64,000 nucleotides of DNA, taken from assembly GCF_030540765.1 (NCBI RefSeq), contig NZ_JAUOEL010000004.1, positions 124,001-188,000 of the forward strand, written 5' to 3'. Source of the stretch: Flavivirga jejuensis (GTDB lineage Bacteria; Bacteroidota; Bacteroidia; Flavobacteriales; Flavobacteriaceae). The stretch's first letter is position 1; each line of letters starts with the position of its first letter. A program made the position numbers and the translations under genes. The notes under the pieces are model-generated. The model saw nothing but the letters and a program-made list of their open reading frames with translations. It did no database searches and was not told where the DNA came from. Below, piece after piece: positions 1 through 7,907 of the stretch.

Positions 1-798
1 TATATACCAACCCGTTGCGTAGGTTTTATATAAAGAAGAGCTTAAACTAAAACCTCTTCCGTTGGTTTGCCCACTAACAATGGTTTTTCCGTATAACGAA
101 TCTTTTAAAATAGTGGGGCTTGAGTTTAAAACTACAACACCGCCAATAGCATCACCACCATAAGCTAAAGCTCCCGAGCCTTTTATTACAGAAATACTTC
201 CAGAAGCATTAATATCAATATTTGGAGCATGTTCTACACCCCATTCTTGATCTTGCAACCTAACACCATTTGTCATAACAATAACTCTACTACTATGCAA
301 ACCATTTATAACGGGTTTTACAATGGTACTACCTGTATTTAAGGATGATACGCCGCTAACTTTTTTTAACACATCTCCTAAGCTACCGGAACTAAACAGC
401 TCTAAATCTTTAGTTTTTAACAGCGTTTCTTGGCTTGTTTTGGATTGCTTTCCTACAAGATGACCATTTACAGTAACTTCATTAAGTTGTTCTATGTGAT
501 GCTCTAAATTTATTTTAAATTGGGTATCACCTTTAATCACAACATCCAATTCTTTGGTGTCACAACCCACATGGGATATAGTTACTGTTATTTTTCCATC
601 ACAAAGATTTTGAAACACAAAACCACCATCTAGATCTGTTGTGGTATAAATATCTAGTTCTTTAATGTGAAGGATTGCTCCAATTATATTAGAACCATCA
701 TGAAAATCATTAACTTTTCCTGACAGTTTTGATGTGCATTCTTGAGCATTAGCTAAGTTATATATAACACAAGCTATTAGCAATGCATAGTATTTCAT
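1..798 (-). CDS. TonB-dependent receptor, N-terminal part (runs off the left edge)
   Basis: The frame is open from the window edge to an ATG at 798, so only the first 266 residues are visible; the rest of the plug and the beta-barrel lie outside. A signal peptide ends at about residue 19 (NLANAQ). A carboxypeptidase-regulatory-like beta-sandwich follows (about 22-100), then the TonB receptor plug from about 115, with GDVLKKVSGVSS and the VIKGSGALAYGGDAIGG segment that is typical of plugs. Proteins of this build import ligands across the outer membrane using TonB energy; the ligand cannot be read here. It lies 36 bp downstream of a His-rich small protein on the same strand, so the two are probably co-transcribed. 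That neighbour makes a metal or metal-chelate ligand possible, which is inference only. Confidence 0.9.
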   Translation of the reverse strand, partial: MKYYALLIACVIYNLANAQECTSKLSGKVNDFHDGSNIIGAILHIKELDIYTTTDLDGGFVFQNLCDGKITVTISHVGCDTKELDVVIKGDTQFKINLEHHIEQLNEVTVNGHLVGKQSKTSQETLLKTKDLELFSSGSLGDVLKKVSGVSSLNTGSTIVKPVINGLHSSRVIVMTNGVRLQDQEWGVEHAPNIDINASGSISVIKGSGALAYGGDAIGGVVVLNSSPTILKDSLYGKTIVSGQTNGRGFSLSSSLYKTYATGWYI

Positions 799-834
799 TG
801 TTAAGATTTTTAGTTTTAAAAAATGAGCTATTTT

Positions 835-1173
835 TTAAACTAAAACGGGTGGTCCTCTTAGAGTTAAAGATAATCGCCGATGATTATAAAGATAATTGTA
901 TGTTAAAGAAGATGTTTTATGATATAATGGTATCTGAAATAGATCAGCATTAAAAGAGGTATAGACGAAATTTTTATTAAGCTGAAACTTATAAAACTCA
1001 CAATCTAAATCTATTTCGTGTAAATGTGTTGACTTTTCTCCTAAGCAAACTTCATACTCATGATCATGGTGTGAGAAAATATGATGAAATTTAACAACAG
1101 TAGGTACAAGAAAAGTAGCAACCAGTAACAAGGTTGCTATTTTGAATATAATATGTTGTTTTATTTGATTCAC
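835..1173 (-). CDS. His-rich small membrane-anchored or exported protein
   Basis: 112 residues with an N-terminal hydrophobic segment (about 9-28) followed by a histidine cluster (KFHHIFSHHDHEYEVC) and two cysteines about 20 residues apart. The start is a GTG whose first base is the last base of the upstream gene's TAG stop, so translational coupling is likely; no other in-frame ATG lies near. I do not recognise a named family. Small His-rich proteins next to TonB receptors occur in flavobacteria, and the clustered His and Cys residues suggest metal binding, but this is inference. The C-terminus is moderately hydrophobic without a clear second membrane span. The TonB receptor gene follows 36 bp downstream. 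Confidence 0.75.
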   Translation of the reverse strand: MNQIKQHIIFKIATLLLVATFLVPTVVKFHHIFSHHDHEYEVCLGEKSTHLHEIDLDCEFYKFQLNKNFVYTSFNADLFQIPLYHKTSSLTYNYLYNHRRLSLTLRGPPVLV

Positions 1174-1475
1174 TAATCTACAAAGCGCTTTAAACCTATT
1201 CTGCGAAGCATTTTCTTTTCAAAATTCCAAAAAAACTTGTATTGCCCAAAAATCCATCCAAAGAAAACCAACATAAATTGGTACATGATAAATAATAAAA
1301 GGATTCGGATGGTCCAATATCCAAAACTACCAAGTACGTCTGTAGTAATATTTAAATAGTTTAAAATAGGCTTTCCAATATAGGAAGCTGTAGACCCAGT
1401 AACAGAAAAGACAAATAAAATGACAATAATTTGCCAATTATGGTCAATACCCCAGCGTTTTTTTAATTTTTCCAC
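1173..1475 (-). CDS. DUF6787 family membrane protein
   Basis: 100 residues with two hydrophobic spans (about 15-33 and 51-76) and the pattern RWGIDHNW near the N-terminus plus GQYKFFWNFEKKMLRR near the C-terminus. Together these match the flavobacterial DUF6787 family from memory. It is predicted to sit in the inner membrane with both ends in the cytoplasm (positive-inside). Function is unknown. Its stop overlaps the GTG start of the next gene by one base, so it belongs to the same transcript as the His-rich protein and the TonB receptor. The length agrees with the family. Confidence 0.8.
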   Translation of the reverse strand: MEKLKKRWGIDHNWQIIVILFVFSVTGSTASYIGKPILNYLNITTDVLGSFGYWTIRILLLFIMYQFMLVFFGWIFGQYKFFWNFEKKMLRRIGLKRFVD

Positions 1476-1511
1476 AAATGCAATTTAAATGCAAAAGTAA
1501 ATAAAAAGACT

Positions 1512-1955
1512 TTAAATTCTAGGAACAAAACCTGCTAATCGCTGTTTATATGTTAATTGGAAATAGGTAAAGTAATTAAAAAGCTTGTAATTAACTTCGT
1601 ATCCATAGTCTATATCAGGTCTATAATCGATTTGCAATTCGTATAAATTGGGATCAAAACGTTGTGGTTGAAGCACTCTTTGATTCCATTCTATAACATA
1701 AATATAGTTTCTGGTTTCTAGATATTGTTGAGAATAGAAGCCTTCTGGTCTGGCTCTACTTAATAGCCAGGTATTAAAACCTGGTTCTATAATAATAATC
1801 TCGTATTCTAACGCGTCATTAGCAATAGTAACTGTATCATTGTCAGTTTTCGCGAGTTCTTTTTCAGATTTGTTTTTATTTGATACTATAGGTTTGGATG
1901 TATTACAATTAAAAACAAATGCGGATAGCAGTAATATGTAAATAACTTTTTTCAT
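1512..1955 (-). CDS. DUF6146 family lipoprotein
   Basis: About 147 residues. An ATG three codons upstream (1964) is possible, but the start at 1955 gives the usual MKK signal sequence, and the lipobox cysteine (FVFNC) then falls at residue 17. After a short Ser/Lys/Asn-rich linker the conserved region carries LEYEIIIIEPGFNTWL, an ARPEG turn, RNYIYVIEWN and a FDPNLYE/YGYEVNYKLFNYF block. These are the signature of the DUF6146 family in Bacteroidota. It should be an outer-membrane or periplasmic lipoprotein; its role is unknown. It precedes the DUF6787 gene by 36 bp on the same strand and may head that operon. Confidence 0.82.
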   Translation of the reverse strand: MKKVIYILLLSAFVFNCNTSKPIVSNKNKSEKELAKTDNDTVTIANDALEYEIIIIEPGFNTWLLSRARPEGFYSQQYLETRNYIYVIEWNQRVLQPQRFDPNLYELQIDYRPDIDYGYEVNYKLFNYFTYFQLTYKQRLAGFVPRI

Positions 1956-2025
1956 AGCGTTCAATGGATTTCGATTTATTCTTCAAAAGTATTATATAGC
2001 CTTGTGTTAAAAAAACAAGAATGAG

Positions 2026-2445
2026 TTAATGCCCATTATCATTGAGTGAGCTGGCATTTAAGGGGATATATTTAAATGCTAAAAAGTTTGTGGTTAGTTT
2101 TTTTATTAATAAATGTTTTTTTGTGATTTTATCCTTATAATGATATTTTATAACTAATGTTGAATCTGATGTTGTTTGCCATGTCGTATCGTAGTTCTTA
2201 TTATATATTTTAGAATTACCACATTTATTTACATAAAAACGCTTAATAGCTACTTTTCCATTAGCTTTGAATTCGTATCCTGTTTCTTTAGGCGCTAAGC
2301 TATTAACTTTTACATATAATTTCATGGTCTTATTATACTTCCAGCTCCCAATTAATTTATCTGTTAGGTTATCTGTCGGTTCATTATTAAAGGACAAAAA
2401 AGGAAAAATAATTCCAAAAAATAATATTCTTAAAATAATCTTCAT
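2026..2445 (-). CDS. Exported hypothetical protein, lipocalin-like
   Basis: 139 residues. A signal peptide covers about residues 1-20 (LRILFFGIIFPFLSF). The mature part opens with LIGSWKYN and then shows alternating polar and hydrophobic strands (YEFKANGKVAIKRFYV, DTTWQTTSDSTLVIKYHY). That pattern resembles the small lipocalin-like beta-barrel proteins common in Bacteroidota, which open with a GxW motif. I cannot assign a specific family or function. It has its own intergenic region upstream, which holds a copy of dispersed repeat A, and it is 61 bp upstream of the DUF6146 gene on the same strand. Confidence 0.7.
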   Translation of the reverse strand: MKIILRILFFGIIFPFLSFNNEPTDNLTDKLIGSWKYNKTMKLYVKVNSLAPKETGYEFKANGKVAIKRFYVNKCGNSKIYNKNYDTTWQTTSDSTLVIKYHYKDKITKKHLLIKKLTTNFLAFKYIPLNASSLNDNGH

Positions 2446-2454
2446 TCTAAAATC

Positions 2455-2590
2455 TAAAAATTTTTCGACTCTTGGGTCGGGGTTTCCTATTACATCGTTC
2501 CTTTGGCGAAGTTAGAACTGCTTTTTTTTGGGGCAATTCTGGGTGAGGAAAAAATAATAAAATTCAAGGTTTTTTATTTAATTCGCCAAA
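2455..2590. repeat. Dispersed repeat family A, copy 1 (uninterrupted)
   Basis: The block from TCGGGGTTTCC through ATCGTTCCTTTGGCGAAG to GAACTGCTTTT and GGGTGAGGAAAAA aligns with the copy at 30421-31048 and, in its middle, with 43372-43430. It is the best empty-site reference for the insertion at 30481-30871. No coding potential is visible. Confidence 0.6.
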
Positions 2591-2640
2591 CTAAATTTAC
2601 AAAAATCATACCTTAAATAGCTTTTTTTGAATGATTTTAA

Positions 2641-2673
2641 CAAAAAAGCGCCAAACACTCATGTTCGACGCTT
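2641..2673 (-). terminator. Rho-independent terminator of the DUF937 gene
   Basis: Read on the minus strand, positions 2673 to 2646 form a stem of about 12 bp (AAGCGTCGAACA pairing with TGTTTGGCGCTT, including two G-U pairs) around a TGAG loop, followed by a run of T. It lies 24 bp past the stop codon of the DUF937 gene. Confidence 0.85.
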
Positions 2674-2696
2674 GATATTTTATATGATTTATTGAC

Positions 2697-3335
2697 TTAT
2701 TTACCTCCAAAAAGCCCACCAAGTAATCCGCCAAGACCACCTTTCTTTTTGTCTCCGCCTAATACCATACCAGCAACATCATCAATAACACTTCCATCAC
2801 CATCAGCATCGAGAATAGATTCTATAAAACTTTGTTCTTGTTTAGGAGAATTGCCACCCAACAAACCACCTAAAAGGCTTTCAATACCACTTGAGTTGCT
2901 TACATTTTGTTGTTTGCTTTGTTTTCCTAAAACACCCATTAAAATTGGTGCTGCCACTTTTAATATTTGAGCTATAGATCCAGCATCCATACCAGATTTC
3001 TGACTTAAAGCATTTTCAACATGTTGTTGCTTGCCTCCTAAAACGTGACCTAGTATTTTTCCACCATCATCTAATACATTAGAATCTACGCCACCATTAA
3101 ATAAACCACCTAGGTTATCTAAAATGCTTCCGTCGTGTTTACCATTTAATGCGCTAAGTAAGCCTTCTGCTCCTTGAGGTGTGGCCGTATTACGTTTCAT
3201 TGCTTGCATTAATACAGGGATCGCCATAGTTAATACACTTCCTGTTTTACTCTCATCTTGTCCTGTTTGGCCTGCTACACCACTAATGATTGTTTTTCCT
3301 AAATCGCTGTTTAATAAGTCTAAAATTCCTGCCAT
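2697..3335 (-). CDS. DUF937 domain-containing protein
   Basis: 212 residues, no signal peptide. The first 145 residues match DUF937: LLNSDLGKTIISGVAGQTG, repeated helical units with IPVLMQAMKRNT and a second VAAPILMGVLGKQ unit. A Gly/Asp-rich tail follows with DADGDGSVIDDVAGMVLGG and GGLGGLLGGLFGGK. The segment DADGDGSVIDD resembles a calcium-binding EF-hand or dockerin loop (D-x-D-x-D-G). DUF937 proteins are cytoplasmic proteins of unknown function, some thought to form oligomers. The gene stands alone between two terminators: the serA terminator upstream and its own downstream. Confidence 0.85.
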   Translation of the reverse strand: MAGILDLLNSDLGKTIISGVAGQTGQDESKTGSVLTMAIPVLMQAMKRNTATPQGAEGLLSALNGKHDGSILDNLGGLFNGGVDSNVLDDGGKILGHVLGGKQQHVENALSQKSGMDAGSIAQILKVAAPILMGVLGKQSKQQNVSNSSGIESLLGGLLGGNSPKQEQSFIESILDADGDGSVIDDVAGMVLGGDKKKGGLGGLLGGLFGGK

Positions 3336-3389
3336 ATTGTTTTATTTTTAATTGAAAATTAGTTAGTTAAATTGATTGTTCAATGTACA

Positions 3390-3417
3390 AAAAAAGTCCT
3401 AACATATAGTTAGGACT
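3390..3417 (-). terminator. Rho-independent terminator of serA
   Basis: AGTCCTAAC (3395-3403) and GTTAGGACT (3409-3417) form a perfect 9-bp stem with a 5-nt loop. The minus strand continues into a run of seven T. It lies 34 bp after the serA stop and separates serA from the DUF937 gene. Confidence 0.92.
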
Positions 3418-3451
3418 CAAATATAACAGTATAGTCACACATTTATGTGAC

Positions 3452-4402
3452 TTATTTTAATATGCTTATAATTTGTTCTGCTAATTCTGTACCAATTCTA
3501 TCTTGGGCTTCATTTGTTGCAGCACCTGTATGAGGTGTTAACGACAATGCAGAATTCATTAATAATTGCATTTCTGGTTTAGGCTCTTTTTCAAAAACAT
3601 CTAAAGCAGCTCTTGATATTTTTCCATTAGAAATCGCTTCTACAAGGGCAACTTCATCAACCACACCACCACGAGCAGCATTAACAAGTATAGCACCATC
3701 TTTCATGATCTCTAATTCAGATTTACCAATAACGTAATCGTCTTGTGCAGGAACGTGTAATGTTAAAAAATCTGCTTGTTTTAAAACGTCTTCTTTAGAA
3801 ATTGTCTTAATATCGAAATTCAATTTTTGACCATCAAAAAAGTCTAATTCTAAATTTGCATTTTCTATAAATGGGTCAAAAGCAACAACTTTCATACCAG
3901 CACCTATAGCAACTTTTGCAGTAGCTTGACCAATACGACCAAATCCTAAAACACCTAAAGTTTTTCCTTTTAATTCGGTTCCTTTTGCATAAGCTTTCTT
4001 TAAGCCTTTAAAGTTAGAATCTCCTTCTAACGGCATTTCTCTGTTTGAGTTATGTAAAAAACGTGCCAACCCAAATAAATGACCGAATACTAATTCTGCA
4101 ACCGAGTGAGAAGAGGCTGCAGGTGTGTTAATAACACTACGTCCTTGTTCTCTTGCATATGCAACATCGATATTATCCATACCAACGCCACCACGACCAA
4201 TAATTTTTAAATTAGGACAGGCATCAATTAAGTCTTTACGTACTGTAGTGGCACTACGTACTAATAAAACAGTAATATCTTTTTCGTTGATGTAATTAAT
4301 TAGTTGTTCTTGAGCTACTGTAGTTGTGATAACCTCAAAACCACCTTTTTCTAGTGCATCAATTCCACTTTGCGAAATACCATCGTTTGCTAATACTTTC
4401 AT
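3452..4402 (-). CDS. serA: D-3-phosphoglycerate dehydrogenase (short form without ACT domain)
   Basis: 316 residues. It oxidises 3-phosphoglycerate to 3-phosphohydroxypyruvate with NAD+, the first step of serine synthesis. The D-2-hydroxyacid dehydrogenase fold is clear: GRGGVGMDNIDV at 69-80, the nucleotide loop GFGRIG at 153-158, and the catalytic residues Arg244 (NAARGGVVDE), Glu273 (FEKEPK) and His291 (LTPHTGAAT). The C-terminal ACT domain of long SerA forms is absent, so allosteric inhibition by serine through that domain is not expected. It follows serC by 134 bp on the same strand, which supports the SerA assignment over other 2-hydroxyacid dehydrogenases. Confidence 0.93.
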   Translation of the reverse strand: MKVLANDGISQSGIDALEKGGFEVITTTVAQEQLINYINEKDITVLLVRSATTVRKDLIDACPNLKIIGRGGVGMDNIDVAYAREQGRSVINTPAASSHSVAELVFGHLFGLARFLHNSNREMPLEGDSNFKGLKKAYAKGTELKGKTLGVLGFGRIGQATAKVAIGAGMKVVAFDPFIENANLELDFFDGQKLNFDIKTISKEDVLKQADFLTLHVPAQDDYVIGKSELEIMKDGAILVNAARGGVVDEVALVEAISNGKISRAALDVFEKEPKPEMQLLMNSALSLTPHTGAATNEAQDRIGTELAEQIISILK

Positions 4403-4536
4403 TCTTTAAGTTTAAAGTTGAAAAATATAAAGTTTAAAGTTATTAGAACCTGTTAGCTTTATATTTTATTAAATTTATTTTTAGAGTTCGAGTAAGCACT
4501 TAATTAAAATTGCTATTGCCTACTGGAAACTATAAT

Positions 4537-5601
4537 TTACGCTTTACTTTCTAATTCACTCATCACCTCAACCAATGCTTTTACACTATCTAAAGGGAGT
4601 GCATTGTACATAGATGCTCTATAACCACCAACACTTCTATGACCATTAACACCGCTAATACCAGCTTCTTTAAGCATAGTTTCAAAAGTATCTTTTAAAT
4701 TATCATTTACTAAGTTAAATGTGGCATTCATGTCTGAACGGTCTTCTTTCATCGCAAATCCTTTAAACAACGGATTTAAATCAATTTCAGAATACATTAA
4801 TCGTGCTTTCTTTTCGTTTTCTATTTCAATTCCAGGAATTCCACCAAGCCCTTTTAGCCACTCTAATGTTAACATAGATGTGTAAACAGCAAATACAGGA
4901 GGTGTATTAAACATACTTCCTTGTTTGATATGGATTTTATAATCCATAATTGAAGGGATTTTGCGAGATACTTTACCTAGAATATCTTCTTTTACAACAA
5001 CTAAGGTTGTTCCTGCAGGACCCATATTTTTTTGTGCTCCAGCGTAGATGATATCAAATTGTGAGAAATCTAACTGACGTGAAAATATATCGCTACTCAT
5101 ATCACATACCATTGGAATATCACATTTAGGGAATGCCTTCATTTGCGTTCCGAAAATGGTATTGTTAGAGGTACAGTGAAAATAATCGTAATCTGAAGGA
5201 ATATCGTATCCTTTTGGGATATAATTAAAGTTAGCTTCTCCAGAAGATGCTACTTCATATATATCATCTAAAAGTTTGGCTTCTTTTATTGCTTTTTGAC
5301 TCCAGGCACCTGTATTTAAATAACCAGCTCTTTTTTCTAAAAGGTTCATTGCAACCATTAAAAATTGAGAACTTGCTCCACCTTGTAAAAACAAAGCTTT
5401 ATAGCCTTTTCCCTCTAAGCCAAGTAATTCTAAAACTAATGCTCTAGCTTTTTCCATAACATCGACAAAAGCTTTACTTCTGTGAGAAATTTCTATTAAA
5501 GATAAACCACTATTATCATAGTCAACAATGGCTTCAGAAGCTTTTAATAAAACTTCTTGTGGTAAAATACTTGGTCCTGCACTAAAGTTATGTTTCTTCA
5601 T
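4537..5601 (-). CDS. serC: Phosphoserine aminotransferase
   Basis: 354 residues, a normal length for SerC. It transfers the amino group of glutamate to 3-phosphohydroxypyruvate, giving phosphoserine; the same activity can serve pyridoxal phosphate synthesis. Seen in the sequence: the N-terminal NFSAGPSILP motif, GGASSQF phosphate-binding segment (74-80), CDMSSDIFSR (167-175) and the PLP-binding lysine in AGAQKNMGPAG (Lys191). The C-terminal GHRSVGGYRASMYNALP motif binds substrate. It lies between the acyl-CoA reductase gene (76 bp upstream) and serA (134 bp downstream), all on the minus strand. No phosphoserine phosphatase gene is in the window. Confidence 0.96.
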   Translation of the reverse strand: MKKHNFSAGPSILPQEVLLKASEAIVDYDNSGLSLIEISHRSKAFVDVMEKARALVLELLGLEGKGYKALFLQGGASSQFLMVAMNLLEKRAGYLNTGAWSQKAIKEAKLLDDIYEVASSGEANFNYIPKGYDIPSDYDYFHCTSNNTIFGTQMKAFPKCDIPMVCDMSSDIFSRQLDFSQFDIIYAGAQKNMGPAGTTLVVVKEDILGKVSRKIPSIMDYKIHIKQGSMFNTPPVFAVYTSMLTLEWLKGLGGIPGIEIENEKKARLMYSEIDLNPLFKGFAMKEDRSDMNATFNLVNDNLKDTFETMLKEAGISGVNGHRSVGGYRASMYNALPLDSVKALVEVMSELESKA

Positions 5602-5677
5602 TTTTTGTAAAAAAATTTAAGATGCAAAGTTCCTAATTAATTGGGTATTATATGTTAAAAAATCAATAATTTTTTGG

Positions 5678-6736
5678 CTAAATTGCTAATAAAAATTCAA
5701 TAGAATCAATACTATCTGCATAATCCCAAAGTTGCGGTTTTTGAGTGGCGCCAAATGTGATTTCATTTTCTGTAAATCCATTAGATACAATACATTGAAT
5801 TTGGTGTTTTTCTGCATCTAATTTTTCTTTTAATTGTTTTGTAGAATTATAATATTCATAAAAAACAGTAGCAATAGGGGAGGCGTAGCTTTCATCTTCT
5901 TTTATCATTAAAAAGCCATTTTCTAGCATATCAAATTCACTCATTAAATATACAGCTTTATTGTAATCATAATTATTAGCATATTTTGCTTTGTTAATAA
6001 TTGGATGCCAATGATACACGGCTTCAAAAAAAGCATCGAAATTATAATTTTTTGGAACAAATAGTTTAGATACATTTCTACAGCCCAAACCGTAATATCT
6101 AAAAATATCTTCAGAAAGCGCTTCGAGTTCTTCTTTGGATTCTTTTCCGTTTAAAACTGCCACCGAATTTCTGTTGTTTCTTATAATGGAAGGCTTGTCT
6201 TTAAAGTAATATTCAAAATAACGCGCTGTATTATTACTACCAGTTGCAATTACGGCATCAAAACCTTCTATTTTATCTTCTGTAAAAACGATACGACCTT
6301 TAAATTCTGGTTCAATACATTCTAAATATTTTGCTAAATAGGGGAGTAAGTGTTTATCGTTTGACGACTGTTTTACCAAGACGTGATGCCCAGAAATAAG
6401 CACTGATAAAAAATCATGAAAACCTACCAAAGGTATATTTCCCGCCATAATAATAGCAATTTGTTTAGGCTTCGTAATTTTAATTTGATAAGATTCTAAC
6501 CATTTGTTTAAGTTGTCTGACGCTAAGGACTCTATCCAACCTTGAAGCGAAAACCGAATATTCTCCTGAGTAAACCAACCATTGTTTTCTTCGGCCAGTT
6601 TTAATTGATGCTTAAAACCATCAAAAAATATATCGTTGTGTTTAATATTATCTTTATTTACAATAACTTCATTAGAGAATTGGCTTAAAAAATCTCCTAA
6701 TTTTACAAAAGCGTTAATTCTTTGTTGTAAATTCAT
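5678..6736 (-). CDS. Acyl-CoA reductase (LuxC-like)
   Basis: 352 residues from the ATG at 6736. A frame extension to 6799 would need a TTG start and overlap the divergent promoter, so the ATG giving [14 protein letters not shown] is preferred. The family is the LuxC-like acyl-CoA reductases, which reduce acyl-CoA or acyl-protein thioesters to aldehydes with NADPH. Visible segments are [18 protein letters not shown] (near 114-131), [13 protein letters not shown] and a conserved cysteine in [15 protein letters not shown], which probably forms the thioester intermediate. The family is widespread in non-luminous flavobacteria, where its substrate is not settled. It is divergent from a ferredoxin gene and upstream of serC; any link to serine synthesis is unproven. 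Confidence 0.85.
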   Translation of the reverse strand: MNLQQRINAFVKLGDFLSQFSNEVIVNKDNIKHNDIFFDGFKHQLKLAEENNGWFTQENIRFSLQGWIESLASDNLNKWLESYQIKITKPKQIAIIMAGNIPLVGFHDFLSVLISGHHVLVKQSSNDKHLLPYLAKYLECIEPEFKGRIVFTEDKIEGFDAVIATGSNNTARYFEYYFKDKPSIIRNNRNSVAVLNGKESKEELEALSEDIFRYYGLGCRNVSKLFVPKNYNFDAFFEAVYHWHPIINKAKYANNYDYNKAVYLMSEFDMLENGFLMIKEDESYASPIATVFYEYYNSTKQLKEKLDAEKHQIQCIVSNGFTENEITFGATQKPQLWDYADSIDSIEFLLAI

Positions 6737-6743
6737 TCTGTAT

Positions 6744-6774
6744 TTGGTTATGAATGGTTTTGGCGTTATTTTTG
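6744..6774 (+). promoter_or_regulatory. Promoter of the ferredoxin gene (Bacteroidota type)
   Basis: TTG at 6744-6746 and TATTTTTG at 6767-6774 (consensus TAnnTTTG) are separated by 20 bp; the Bacteroidota consensus is 19. The start site would be near 6778, about 35 bp before the ATG at 6813. On the opposite strand TAAATTTG (6788-6781) could serve the acyl-CoA reductase gene, so the divergent promoters would overlap. Confidence 0.6.
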
Positions 6775-6812
6775 TGTCAGCAAATTTAAGCAAACTCAAG
6801 AGAAAAAATGCT

Positions 6813-7166
6813 ATGGCTATTATAATAACAGATGAATGTATAAATTGTGGTGCTTGCGAACCCGAGTGCCCAAATACAGCAATATATGAAGGCGCCGATG
6901 ATTGGCGTTATAAAGACGGTACTAGCTTGGAAGGTGCTGTTGTATTAACTAATGGAACCGAAGTAGATGCAGACGAGGCGCAAGAACCAGTAAGTGATGA
7001 GATTTATTACATAGTTCCAGATAAATGTACAGAATGTAAAGGGTTTCATGATGAACCACAATGTGCTGCGGTTTGCCCAGTAGACTGTTGTGTACCAGAT
7101 GAGGATATTGTAGAAACGGAAGAAGAGTTATTAGCTAAACAACGTTTTATGCATCCTGAAGGATAG
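6813..7166 (+). CDS. 2[4Fe-4S] ferredoxin
   Basis: 117 residues starting MAIIITDEC at 6813. The open frame extends further upstream, but that part overlaps the reductase gene and gives no ferredoxin homology. Cluster one is bound by C9xxC12xxC15xxxC19P. Cluster two uses [18 protein letters not shown], the spaced pattern C-x2-C-x8-C-x3-CP of the Allochromatium-type ferredoxins, followed by an acidic tail. It carries electrons in the cytoplasm. Strong conservation in flavobacteria next to the LuxC-like reductase suggests, without proving, a functional link. A hairpin terminator follows. Confidence 0.93.
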   Translation: MAIIITDECINCGACEPECPNTAIYEGADDWRYKDGTSLEGAVVLTNGTEVDADEAQEPVSDEIYYIVPDKCTECKGFHDEPQCAAVCPVDCCVPDEDIVETEEELLAKQRFMHPEG

Positions 7167-7195
7167 TTTATAATCGATCTTATAATAATAAAATG

Positions 7196-7226
7196 AATCC
7201 CAGGCTTTTGCTTGGGATTTTTTTTT
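7196..7226 (+). terminator. Rho-independent terminator of the ferredoxin gene
   Basis: ATCCCAGGC (7197-7205) pairs with GCTTGGGAT (7210-7218) around a TTTT loop, with one G-T pair, and is followed by a run of T. It lies 30 bp after the ferredoxin stop. Confidence 0.92.
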
Positions 7227-7340
7227 GAAAGAATAAAATATTTTTACGGTTGTAGATAATTTAACGCAACCACTAGCTAAAAAAGGTATCTATATAAAAG
7301 AGTTTAAGACATTTAATCATCATTTTATAGCAATCAAGAC

Positions 7341-7907
7341 ATGACTTTTTTAGAGTTTTATAATGCCGTTTTAAGCACTTCTATAGCATCCTATGAAGAA
7401 TTCCTTTTTCCTGTAAAAAAAAGGCATTTTAAAAAAGGAGAAATTATTACTGTTTATGGGCAGGTAGAGGACTCGTTATATTTTATAAACAATGGTATTG
7501 TTGAAATGACTATTAAAAGTTACATGTCTGAAAAAGTAATTGATTTCTTTTTTGAAAAAGATTTTTTTTGTGGACTTACATCCTTTTTAGATCAGCGTCC
7601 TACAGATGTTCAAATTGTAGCATTAATGGATTGCGAAGTAGAAGTTATTAGGCATAAAGACTTGATGCAAGCTTATGAGCATTCATTAGATTTAAATAAG
7701 TTTGGAAGAATTATGACCGAACATGGTTATATAAGAAAATCTAATAGAGAAAAGGCTCTTTTAACAAAAACAGCCGAAGAATGTTATGTTGAAATGTTCC
7801 AAGACAAACCAGATTATATCTTTCATATTCCGGTTAATAAAATAGCTAAATATTTAGGAATTCATCCCGAAAGTTTAAGCAGAATTAGAAAAAAAATACA
7901 TTCTTAA
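7341..7907 (+). CDS. Crp/Fnr-family cyclic-nucleotide-binding-like transcription regulator
   Basis: 188 residues. A cNMP-binding beta-barrel fills about residues 20-120 (KRHFKKGEIITVYGQVEDSL, NNGIVEM, FFCGLTSFLDQRPTDVQIVAL). The C-terminal helix-turn-helix is short but clear: IPVNKIAKYLGIHPESLSRIRKKI, the usual ending of Bacteroidota Crp/Fnr-like regulators. No Fnr-type cysteine cluster is present and the Arg/Ser residues that hold cAMP in Crp are not obvious, so the ligand is unknown. It follows the ferredoxin terminator and is monocistronic. Repeats B and C lie directly downstream. Confidence 0.85.
   Translation: MTFLEFYNAVLSTSIASYEEFLFPVKKRHFKKGEIITVYGQVEDSLYFINNGIVEMTIKSYMSEKVIDFFFEKDFFCGLTSFLDQRPTDVQIVALMDCEVEVIRHKDLMQAYEHSLDLNKFGRIMTEHGYIRKSNREKALLTKTAEECYVEMFQDKPDYIFHIPVNKIAKYLGIHPESLSRIRKKIHS

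Noticed and set aside
2267-2515. 82-residue plus-strand frame
   Set aside because: It overlaps the exported protein at 2026-2445 on the other strand and runs into repeat A.
6637-6812. N-terminal extension of the ferredoxin
   Set aside because: It is antisense to the acyl-CoA reductase gene; the ferredoxin homology and promoter spacing start at 6813.
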